DNA of 7,131 nt from CAZTAK01 sp964611585. Lineage in GTDB: Bacteria > Pseudomonadota > Alphaproteobacteria > SHVP01. Location: the NCBI GenBank assembly GCA_964611585.1, contig CAZTAK010000098.1, positions 1-7,131 of the forward strand, given 5' to 3'. A program made the translations under genes and the position numbers. This document shows positions 1 through 5,613 of this stretch, in pieces (the stretch's first letter is position 1; every line of letters starts with the position of its first letter). The notes under the pieces were generated by a model that saw only the letters and a list, made by a program, of their open reading frames with translations, did not search any database and was not told the DNA's origin.

Positions 1-713
1 CGGGGACGACGCTCGTCGAGCAGATCCTGGCGTCGCATTCGGACGTGTTCGGCGCCGGGGAACGCGAGGAGTTCAGGCGCTGCCTGCACGTGGTCCGTGC
101 CGAATCGGGACGCGAAGAAGACTTCCTGGAGGCGCTGAGCGCGCTCGAGCGCGACACCTGGACCCGGCTCGGAGAGTCGTACCTACAGGCGCTGCACATG
201 GTTGCGCCCAACGCCCGGCGTATTACCGACAAGATGCCGGCGAATTTCCTTTACCTCGGCTTCATCCACCTGGCGCTTCCCGAGGCCAAGATCGTCCATT
301 GCGTCCGCAATCCGGTGGACACGTGCCTCTCGTGCTTCAAGGCCGATTTCGTCTCGCCCCAGCCTTTCGCCTACGACCTCGCCGAGTTGGGGCTTTGTTT
401 CCGCGACTACCGGCGTCTGATGGACCACTGGCACGCCGCGCTGCCGGGGAAGATCCTCGATATCGGATACGAGGACCTGGTCGCGAACCAGGAGCGCGAG
501 ACGCGGAGGCTCCTCGAATACTGCGGGTTGGCGTGGGAGGACGCCTGTCTCTCGTTCCACGCCACCGAGCGCCCCGTTCTGACCGCGAGCAATGCCCAGG
601 TTCGCAAACCCCTCTACCGGGATTCCATCGACCGCTGGCGCCGTTACGAGCCGCACCTGGGCCCGCTTCTCGACGCCCTTGGGCCGCTGGCGGAACGTCG
701 GGAAGCGGACTGA
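1..713 (+). CDS. Sulfotransferase family protein, C-terminal part (5' end outside window)
   Basis: This is a PAPS-dependent sulfotransferase of the Sulfotransfer_3 type, which moves a sulfuryl group from PAPS to an unidentified acceptor. The open frame enters from the window edge; the first full codon is at base 3, and 236 codons precede the TGA at 711-713. Numbering from base 3, residues 1-7 read GTTLVEQ, the end of the 5'-phosphosulfate-binding loop (normally RSGTTLVEQ). TDKMPANF is at 75-82. The 3'-phosphate-binding strand and helix IVHCVRNPVDTCLSCF is at 97-112, with the expected Arg and Ser. KPLYRDSIDRWRRYE near 202-215 is the usual C-terminal signature. The GTG at 45 is internal, not the start, because homology runs through it to the window edge. 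Members of this family often carry N-terminal TPRs, which would lie outside the window. It faces the minus-strand paralogue at 791. Family certain, substrate unknown. Confidence 0.9.
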   Translation, partial: GTTLVEQILASHSDVFGAGEREEFRRCLHVVRAESGREEDFLEALSALERDTWTRLGESYLQALHMVAPNARRITDKMPANFLYLGFIHLALPEAKIVHCVRNPVDTCLSCFKADFVSPQPFAYDLAELGLCFRDYRRLMDHWHAALPGKILDIGYEDLVANQERETRRLLEYCGLAWEDACLSFHATERPVLTASNAQVRKPLYRDSIDRWRRYEPHLGPLLDALGPLAERREAD

Positions 714-790
714 GCGGAGCCGGAATCGGTCGCAATTGGGCGCCGAGCGGGGCTAGTTCGTTATCCACTCACGTGGAATCGCGCCAGCCC

Positions 791-1432
791 TCACCCCCAC
801 CCGGCCGCCCACGGGATGGTATCCTTGGGCCGGTCCGAAGTTTCCCGTCTGGGCCGCGATGAGGCCGATCCGAGCGGCTTCAATTGCGCTTCGTAATTGC
901 GCCAGCGTTCGACGGACTTGCGATAGAGGGGCTGACGCACTTGGCTGACACTCGACGTTTGCACCGGGCGCTTGGTCTCGTGAAAGCTCAGGCAAGCGGG
1001 ATCGAAAGGGAGATTGCAGTTGTCCAAGAGACGCCGGATCTCGGCCTCGGGCTGCTCGATCAAGGCTTCGTATGAAAGTTCGAGCATGGCGCCCGGAACC
1101 ACTTGGCGCCAGTGTTCCATCAACGCCTCGTAAAGCCGATAGTACGCTCCCAGTTCGACCAGGTCGTAAGCGTAGGGGTAGTCGTGGTTGAAATAGTTGG
1201 CGAAGACGGACAAGCAGGCGTCCAACGGGTTGCGCCGCACATGGATGATGCGTGCCGAGAGCAGGATCAGCCGGATAAGGCCGACATGGCCGAAGTTGCT
1301 GGGCATCTTGTCGGTGACGTGGCGGGCACGGCCGCCGCGGATGCGCAAGCGCCCGAGATAGTCGTCGGCGAGACGGCTGAACGCCGCATCATCCAAATCC
1401 GCGATGCCGTCGGATGAGAGCAGCCCACCGCA
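791..1432 (-). pseudogene. Sulfotransferase, 5'-truncated (PAPS-binding loop missing)
   Basis: The frame encodes the C-terminal two thirds of a sulfotransferase like the one at 1-713. It contains VTDKMPSNF, the 3'-phosphate-binding segment RIIHVRRNPLDACLSVF, the LELSYEALIEQPEAEIRRLL helix region and the signature QPLYRKSVERWRNYE. Family-like sequence (DGIADLDDAAFSRLADDYLGRL) begins near 1410, and an in-frame TGA at 1433-1435 closes the frame upstream. The GFPRSGTT loop, expected roughly 35-45 residues further upstream, is absent, and I found no piece of it in the other two minus frames. A TTG at 1396 could serve as start for a 201-residue product, but that protein could not bind PAPS in the normal way. 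The last 25 or so residues after YEAQLKPL differ from the usual ending. I infer a deletion or rearrangement with a breakpoint near 1415-1435. Homology is certain; pseudogene status is likely. Confidence 0.8.
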
Positions 1433-1677
1433 TCAGGACCGAAAGTTCCGTGGGCCGCTGCCGACATGAGGTGTTCAGCCACCAGATTGTTGCGAAAAAC
1501 CCTCTCTTCTCATTGCTGAGGCGCTCGTTTAGGGTTGTTTCGGATTGGAGCTTGTCGGAGAAAGTGCGAAAAAATAAATAGAGCAGAAAGGCGGCACCAA
1601 CGCAAAAATGCAGAAAAGGCAGCAAAGCTTCGACCAGCGGCAAGTCGCCCCCCTGGGAGGAATGGCGCGAGGCTGAG
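1433..1677. other. Gene-poor stretch of lower GC between two sulfotransferase genes
   Basis: No recognisable gene lies here. Base composition is visibly more A/T-rich than the flanking genes, with runs such as GAAAAAATAAATAG near 1568-1581. A 55-codon plus-strand frame (1414-1581, ending TAG) reads through the broken end of the neighbouring sulfotransferase and resembles no family I know. An imperfect inverted repeat pairs AACCCT (1498-1503) with AGGGTT (1531-1536). The stretch begins where sulfotransferase homology stops, so it probably arrived with, or was exposed by, the rearrangement that truncated that gene. Confidence 0.5.
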
Positions 1678-1896
1678 ATGTATGCCGACAAGAACCTGCC
1701 AGGGCATTTTTCTGATTATCCATTCGACACGTACAACCATGTAGGATTTTCTCTTCGTGACGCCCAGATAATGCGTTCTTGGCTAGCATACGCGGCGATG
1801 ATTGGAGATTTAAGTTACCTTGAAATATCGAGATCCGCTGTGCAGCAATTTCCGATCGAGAAACTCCCGCCCTTTGAACCTGTTGCGGATGAATAA
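1678..1896 (+). CDS. Hypothetical protein, 72 aa, unrecognised
   Basis: I do not recognise this ORF. It starts at ATG 1678 with GAGG at 1669-1672, a spacing of 5, and ends in TAA followed by a second TAA. The product has a natural-looking composition: aromatic residues spread throughout (MYADKNLPGHFSDYPFD at the start), a central segment MRSWLAYAAMIGDLSYLEIS that could be helical, and an acidic end. The same frame is open upstream to 1582 after a TAG at 1579-1581, so it could also be the C-terminal remnant of a longer gene, because WEEWREAEM just before the ATG reads as plausible protein. Its third positions are mixed rather than G/C-dominated, unlike the sulfotransferases, which suggests a different origin or non-coding DNA. 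The minus-strand frame across the same bases is rich in Cys, Ser and Arg and looks like a shadow. Confidence 0.3.
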   Translation: MYADKNLPGHFSDYPFDTYNHVGFSLRDAQIMRSWLAYAAMIGDLSYLEISRSAVQQFPIEKLPPFEPVADE

Positions 1897-2009
1897 TAAT
1901 CTTTTGTAGTTCAAGTTCACCTGCCCGTAATGAATTTGTTGTAGTGTCATGGTTTCCTGATCTGGCTTGTTGGGCTATTAGTGGGACCGTATTGGGAGCC
2001 ATCCGGAGA

Positions 2010-3632
2010 GTGTCGGTTTTAACGGCCAAGGATAAGTCGGAAGCCCAGTTCGCGAAGGCTGTCCGTCTGAATCAGGAAGGCCGCCCTGGGCGAGCCCTCG
2101 AGATTTGCCGGAAGCTGGTCAAAAAGCATCCCAAACATGTTGCCACCCTGCATCTGGCGGCGATTTCGGCGGACGGGGCCGGGAGGGGCGATCTGGCGAT
2201 CACCTACTTCGAACGCGCTTTGGCCGGGGGCGAAGACGCCGATATCCTGACCAATCTGGCGATCACGCTCGCCCGGCTGGGACGCCAGAACGAGGCGGCC
2301 CCGCCGGCTCGACGGGCGGCCGAATTGCTGCCAACATCATTCGAGGTCTTCAACAATTTGGGCAATATCCTCCGCCAAAGCGGCGATATAGACGGCGCCG
2401 AGGACGCCTATCGGCGCGCCATCCACCTACGCCCAGATGCGCCGGATCCGCAGGTCAACCTGGCGATGCTGCTAGAAGAGGTGAACCGGGTGGAGGACAG
2501 TATGACCGTCCTAGGCGCCGTACCGCCGTCCCTTGCCGGCGATCCCCGGTTTGCCGTGTTTACCGCTCGTTGCGAACGCCGGCTGGGACGCCTGGACGAT
2601 GCCGAACTCCGTCTTGAAGAACTGACCTTGGACCATCTGCCGCCGGTTCTGGCGGGCATCGCAGCCCACGAACTGGGGCAAATCCATGACAAGCGGCAGA
2701 ATTGGCAAACGGCATATGGCTGGTTCGAAGCCGCCAACGGCTACTCTCGCAAGGCCCTGCCGCCCCATATCAGACCCGAAACCTACCCCCGGCTCGCGAA
2801 CGACCTTCTAAGGTTCCTCGAAAGACCAAGGGACGCAAAGCCAACCCGGCCGGACCCGGAAGATGGCCCGCTGCCGGTCCTGCTGGCCGGCTTTCCGCGC
2901 TCCGGCACGACACTACTGGAACTGATACTGGATGGCCATCCGGCGATCAACGCGGCAGAGGAAAAGCCCATCCTGCATGGCATTCGATCCTGGCTGGCGG
3001 AAAACAAGGGCGGCTATCCTTCAGCCCTGGCGACCCTGGATGAAAAGACGCTCGGCAAGCTTCGCACGCGCTATTGGCAAACGGCAGAGGCCTTCCAGCC
3101 GGCCGCCCGGGATGGCTTGTTTGTCGACAGGAACCCCTTGGGGACGTTGGATGCCATCCTGTTCAACAGACTGTTCCCCGACGCCAAGATCATCTTCGCC
3201 GTCCGCCATCCGGCCGATGTCTGCTTATCGTGCTTCATGCAAAACTTCGCAGACAATCCGGCCATGGCGAATTTTCAAACGCTACAAGAAACGGTCGACC
3301 TGTACGTCCTGACCATGACGCTTTGGCGGAACCTGCAAGAAAAGTTGGCCATCGACCACATCAGGGTCCGCTACGAAGACGTGGTCACCGACTTGGAAAC
3401 CCAGATCCGCCGGGTTATCGATTTTCTCGATCTAGATTGGCACGATGGACTGCTTGATCACCAGGCGACGGCCAAAAAGCGCGGGCGGATCAACACCGCC
3501 AGCTACGCCGAGGTGGCGCAACCGATCTATGACACATCGCGTTACCGCTGGAAGAATTATAAAGTGCCACTGGCCCCTGCTATGGACCGCCTTCAGCCGT
3601 TCATTCAGGCGTTCGGGTATGACGAAACCTGA
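2010..3632 (+). CDS. TPR-repeat sulfotransferase (complete)
   Basis: This is a cytoplasmic-type fusion of N-terminal tetratricopeptide repeats with a C-terminal PAPS-dependent sulfotransferase. From GTG 2010 it has 540 residues. TPR-like helices run from about residue 10 to 250, with clear units around GDLAITYFERAL and GDIDGAEDAYRRAIHLRPDA. The 5'-phosphosulfate loop GFPRSGTTLLE is at 294-304, FVDRNPLGTLDAILFNRLFP at 371-390, the 3'-phosphate segment IIFAVRHPADVCLSCF at 394-409, and the ending signature AQPIYDTSRYRWKNY at 503-517. The position of TDKMP in the other two copies is VDRNP here, so this copy belongs to a different subfamily. The frame also opens at GTG 1944, which would add 22 hydrophobic residues in AT-rich DNA with no Shine-Dalgarno; GTG 2010 has GGGAG 11 bases upstream and starts where typical sequence begins. 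Neither start has a strong ribosome site. The acceptor is unknown. Confidence 0.9.
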   Translation: MSVLTAKDKSEAQFAKAVRLNQEGRPGRALEICRKLVKKHPKHVATLHLAAISADGAGRGDLAITYFERALAGGEDADILTNLAITLARLGRQNEAAPPARRAAELLPTSFEVFNNLGNILRQSGDIDGAEDAYRRAIHLRPDAPDPQVNLAMLLEEVNRVEDSMTVLGAVPPSLAGDPRFAVFTARCERRLGRLDDAELRLEELTLDHLPPVLAGIAAHELGQIHDKRQNWQTAYGWFEAANGYSRKALPPHIRPETYPRLANDLLRFLERPRDAKPTRPDPEDGPLPVLLAGFPRSGTTLLELILDGHPAINAAEEKPILHGIRSWLAENKGGYPSALATLDEKTLGKLRTRYWQTAEAFQPAARDGLFVDRNPLGTLDAILFNRLFPDAKIIFAVRHPADVCLSCFMQNFADNPAMANFQTLQETVDLYVLTMTLWRNLQEKLAIDHIRVRYEDVVTDLETQIRRVIDFLDLDWHDGLLDHQATAKKRGRINTASYAEVAQPIYDTSRYRWKNYKVPLAPAMDRLQPFIQAFGYDET

Positions 3633-3799
3633 CCCTTTCGCCCCAGCAAATGCAGGACGACGCGACGTGTGTGCAGCCGAGCGCAGTGCTCGAACAGATA
3701 GATGCCCTGCCAGGTGCCGAGCACCATCCGGCCGGCTGCAACGGGGATCCAAAACGACACATCGGTCAGCGCTCCCGTGCCCGACTTCAACAGTGGCTT
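3605..3799 (-). pseudogene. yjbQ: YjbQ/UPF0047 family protein, C-terminal remnant
   Basis: The frame encodes the C-terminal half of a YjbQ (UPF0047) protein, a family with reported secondary thiamine-phosphate synthase activity. The key match is IPVAAGRMVLGTWQGIYLFEH, followed by RRVVLHLLG, corresponding to the family's conserved GTWQGI(W/Y)L.EH core and final strand. Upstream the frame reads KPLLKSGTGALTDVS and then meets an in-frame TGA at 3800-3802. The N-terminal half, including the HTSASL segment, is missing, and the remaining 20 bases before the tandem repeat cannot hold it. A TTG at 3790 could start a 61-codon ORF, but the product would lack half the domain. The end overlaps the convergent TPR-sulfotransferase gene by 28 bases, giving a longer tail (GRKGQVSSYPNA) than usual. 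I infer truncation linked to the repeat and gap at 3823-3975. The missing half may lie in the gap or may be gone. Confidence 0.75.
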
Positions 3800-3822
3800 T
3801 CAGAATATTCATTTGGCACAAC

Positions 3823-3975
3823 ACGTTACGCTAGAGCACTATACGTTACGCTAGANNNNNNNNNNNNNNNNNNNNNNNNNNNNNNNNNNNNNNNNNNNNN
3901 NNNNNNNNNNNNNNNNNNNNNNNNNNNNNNNNNNNNNNNNNNNNNNNNNNNNNNNACGTTACGCTAGAGCACTAT
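3823..3975. repeat. 20-bp tandem repeat interrupted by the scaffold gap
   Basis: The unit acgttacgctagagcactat occurs at 3823-3842, starts again at 3843-3855 (13 bases, then Ns) and is complete again at 3956-3975 directly after the Ns. The last 13 bases of the unit are the outer tip of the inverted repeat of the element at 3963-4234. True copy number is hidden by the gap. The array may be real, or it may come from an assembler that could not resolve a repeat. Confidence 0.75.
3856..3955. other. Assembly gap, 100 Ns
   Basis: Exactly 100 undetermined bases, the usual placeholder for a scaffold gap of unknown size. The sequence on both sides belongs to the same 20-bp repeat, so the two contigs appear to have been joined across an unresolved repeat. 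Any reading frame drawn across the Ns is artificial. Confidence 0.97.
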
Positions 3976-4234
3976 CCGACCAAATTGAACCGTTCGAGCG
4001 GAGTTATTTTGCACCATGGCTAGGCGCGATTCGCATGGCGATGTGGGGCATCGGCAAAGACGTGCAACGACGCCACGGCGCAAAGAAACCCGTCCTTCGG
4101 TGGGGCAAATCGGCATCCCGAGTTCGTTGCGGCACTCGCCCGATGGCCCAGCATCGCGCTTCGATGCGCGCCTGCCCGGGAAGCCGATTTGCCACCATCA
4201 AATTTGATTCAATTTGGTCGGAAAGTGCTCTAGC
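3963..4234. mobile_element. MITE-like element with 27-bp terminal inverted repeats
   Basis: The left end (3963-3989, beginning GCTAGAGCACTATCCGACC) is the reverse complement of the right end (4208-4234, ending GGTCGGAAAGTGCTCTAGC) at 26 of 27 positions; the single mismatch is A at 3974. The 272-bp unit contains no transposase. Both tips carry CTAG, so a TA or CTAG target duplication, as used by some IS630- and IS5-related transposases, is possible; I see no other duplicated flank. A 12-bp palindrome ATCAAATTTGAT (4197-4208) adjoins the right repeat. The interior is GC-rich. It holds a 63-codon plus-strand frame (4016-4207) and is open across on the minus strand, but neither frame shows a known domain. 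Short non-autonomous elements of this shape are usually multicopy and moved by a transposase elsewhere. A long-armed intergenic repeat of another kind is the alternative. Confidence 0.65.
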
Positions 4235-4769
4235 CGCGCCAGTTGTTGGCACTACATTTTCAGGACTTTGGGGATCAGGCCGAGTATTCGCGCATGTTGG
4301 GCGTGATAGAGACGACGACTGAGAAGGCGGACGACGAACTGCCCCTTGGCAACGAAACGGCCCGAGCCCGGATATTTCATGAATAGTCGGGATTGGCGGA
4401 TTTGGGGTTCTGCGGAGTGTCGGGCGGCGGTCGGGGACTGCTTTTGGCGCCGTGGGATCGAGGACGGCGCTCTCCGGCCGGTCGCCTCGGGCGTATTGGT
4501 TGTCACGGGGGTTTGTTGGGCGAGAGCCGGGCACGCTGCCGGATCTCGTCCTTTTCGCGGCTCCCGAGCCGGCCATGCGTGTGATAACTTGCGAATTCGA
4601 GGAAGTTCGAGTGCGGGAAGATGTCGCCGCAACGGTCCGGCATGATGCCCGTACCCGCGATCACAGAGATCGAACGTGGACCCATCACCCGAAGCTCCGG
4701 ACGAGAAATCTGCGCCTCAGGCGGGCGCCGGGGAGCGCCAGCGTCGCGGCTTGCTACTTTAACGATCTG
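4235..4769. other. Gene-poor region between MITE-like element and oxygenase
   Basis: No gene here can be named. A plus-strand frame directly abutting the element (4234-4386, ending TAG) reads naturally (RQLLALHFQDFGDQAEYSRM onward, ending ARARIFHE) and could be the 3' end of a gene interrupted at 4234. The minus strand over the same bases is also open (ending LLSRRLYHAQHARILGLIP then KVLKM), so the coding strand cannot be decided by eye. A small minus-strand ORF at 4503-4688 is listed separately. The open frame upstream of the oxygenase (4452-4769, same frame as that gene) has a composition full of Arg, His and Thr and does not look coding. Confidence 0.5.
4503..4688 (-). CDS. Possible small protein, 61 aa, unrecognised
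   Basis: This short ORF starts at GTG 4688 (an ATG is the second codon) and has GGAG about six bases upstream, the best ribosome site in this stretch. The product contains VIAGTGIMPDRCGDIFPHSN and a charged end REKDEIRQRARLSPNKPP. Most codons end in G or C, matching genuine genes of the window better than the competing plus-strand frames do. I do not recognise the family. It is divergent from the oxygenase gene. It may be a real small gene, a remnant, or chance in GC-rich DNA. Confidence 0.25.
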   Translation of the reverse strand: MMGPRSISVIAGTGIMPDRCGDIFPHSNFLEFASYHTHGRLGSREKDEIRQRARLSPNKPP

Positions 4770-4796
4770 ATGGTCGTCAACGATCTGATGGTCGTC
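4761..4796 (+). repeat. 18-bp tandem duplication at the oxygenase start
   Basis: AACGATCTGATGGTCGTC occurs twice head to tail (4761-4778 and 4779-4796) without a mismatch. Each copy holds an ATG in the oxygenase frame (4770 and 4788), so the start codon and six residues (NDLMVV) are doubled. Perfect identity suggests a recent event. Confidence 0.9.
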
Positions 4797-5339
4797 TATC
4801 GCGCGGCGTTATCCGCCGACGTTTGCCGCGATATGGTGGAGCGTTTCGAACGTGATGCGCGCCGTCACGCGAGCGCGACCATAGACGGCGTCAATGTTCT
4901 GGGCCGCTCGGGGACCCAGCTCGAGATGGCGAACCTTCCGGAATGGGCCGATTTCAAAACGTTGGTCACCGAGATTTCGACCGAGCGCCTGCACGACTAT
5001 GCGCGCCGCTTCCAAGCGATCGAGATGATCCTCAAATCCGAAAGCGTCGTCTTCTCCGCCCCCATCATCGAGCGCGTCGATCCGGGCCAGGGCTACAACT
5101 GGCACATCGATTCGGGGCCGTCGCGAACCGAAAGGCGGTTCCTTTCGGTGCTCGCATACTTGAACGACGTGGACGCGGGGGGCACGACGGACTTTCCGAT
5201 GTAAGGAGCCTCGTTCCAGCCCCGCCAGGGAACGATGCTTTTGTTTCCGCCGTTCTGGATGTATCCCCACCGGGGCGCCCCGCCGCGTTCGACCAAGTAC
5301 GTGCTGACGGCATACTTCATCATGGATTCCGCCGCCTGA
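4770..5339 (+). pseudogene. 2OG-Fe(II) oxygenase (prolyl 4-hydroxylase-like) with in-frame TAA
   Basis: This gene encodes a non-haem iron dioxygenase of the 2OG-FeII_Oxy_3 / prolyl-4-hydroxylase type, which would hydroxylate an unknown substrate using 2-oxoglutarate and O2. Counting from ATG 4788, VYRAALSADVCRDMVERFE opens the protein. The first iron ligands are in GYNWHIDSG (His106, Asp108), followed by FLSVLAYLNDVDAGGTTDFP. Codon 139 is TAA (5202-5204). Behind it, in the same frame, come GASFQPRQGTMLLFPPFW, the distal iron ligand in YPHRG (His161), the 2OG-binding basic residue in STKYVL (Lys170) and a TGA at 5337-5339. With one sense codon at 139 the protein would have 183 residues, typical for the family. 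As it stands, the 138-residue product lacks the third iron ligand and the 2OG-binding residue and should be inactive. ATG 4788 is the likelier ancestral start; ATG 4770 is its tandem duplicate. Neither has a Shine-Dalgarno. A sequencing error cannot be excluded. Confidence 0.82.
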
Positions 5340-5613
5340 TCCGCGCGCCGGCGCCGACCCGATCGGCCCAAATGTGACAATTCGCCAAATCGGAGGAAAC
5401 GACCCTTGATTCCGGGGCCTTTGGTGTGTTGCGGATTTATCACATTCTCGGAATAATGTGACATCTGTCGCACATTGGCTGTTGCCAGCGCGGGTTTCCG
5501 GGTGTTTTATCACCGCAAGCTCGAGTGCACGACCGAAGTTGAATAAGGGCCGTGGGGCTGAAGAGTTCAAGCAAGGGGCCTGTGGCGGCCCGCCAAACGA
5601 AGGGATGAGGACG
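5340..5613 (+). promoter_or_regulatory. Upstream region of the porin gene
   Basis: This is 274 bases without a convincing gene, holding the signals for the porin. Two sigma70-like hexamer pairs can be drawn: TTGCGG (5429-5434) with AATAAT (5452-5457), spacing 17, and TTGCCA (5482-5487) with TTTTAT (5505-5510), spacing 17. TTTATCAC occurs twice (5436-5443 and 5506-5513) and AATGTGACA twice (5371-5379 and 5455-5463). GGAGG at 5392-5396 precedes a possible 16-codon leader ORF from TTG 5406 to TAA 5454-5456. The porin ribosome site is AGGGA at 5601-5605, eight bases before ATG 5614. The leader would be 100-150 nt long. Confidence 0.5.
5440..5461. promoter_or_regulatory. Palindromic operator-like site overlapping the candidate porin promoter
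   Basis: TCACATT (5440-5446) and AATGTGA (5455-5461) form a perfect 7+7 bp inverted repeat with an 8-base spacer. The right arm overlaps the candidate -10 AATAAT at 5452-5457, a position where a bound dimer would block transcription. The half-site recurs as AATGTGACA at 5371. The arms resemble CRP/FNR half-sites but point the opposite way (TCACA...TGTGA), so the binding protein is unknown. Confidence 0.45.

Noticed and set aside
714..790. Terminator between the convergent sulfotransferase genes
   Set aside because: Only a 4-bp stem (CCAC/GTGG) is visible, with no T-run in either direction.
1944..2009. Extended N-terminus of the TPR-sulfotransferase from GTG 1944, perhaps a membrane anchor
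   Set aside because: The 22 extra residues are mildly hydrophobic but lie in A/T-rich DNA without a ribosome site. It is kept as an alternative start only.
1529..2029. Minus-strand open frame (166 codons) across the low-GC stretch
   Set aside because: Its product is an unstructured mixture rich in Cys, Ser, Arg and Pro, with no plausible start context and no family resemblance. The competing plus frame looks more protein-like.
3650..3967. Plus-strand frame running across the 100 Ns
   Set aside because: The frame exists only because undetermined bases contain no stops. It is antisense to the YjbQ remnant.
3823..3975. CRISPR array suggested by repeated 20-bp units
   Set aside because: The units are directly adjacent with no spacers, and they share sequence with the inverted-repeat tip of the neighbouring element.
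4004..4576. Minus-strand open frame (190 codons) across the MITE-like element and beyond
   Set aside because: It runs through both the element interior and its right inverted repeat into unrelated sequence, and is full of Arg, Pro and Ser. It looks like an open frame from GC-rich DNA.
5392..5456. 16-codon leader peptide (TTG 5406 to TAA 5454-5456) acting as an attenuator for the porin
   Set aside because: GGAGG spacing is acceptable, but the start is TTG, there is no regulatory codon run, and no alternative hairpins are visible. It is too weak to list as a gene.
5458..5613. Extended N-terminus of the porin from 5458
   Set aside because: The added 52 residues look non-coding and would bury a textbook signal peptide. 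The start at 5614 has a ribosome site.
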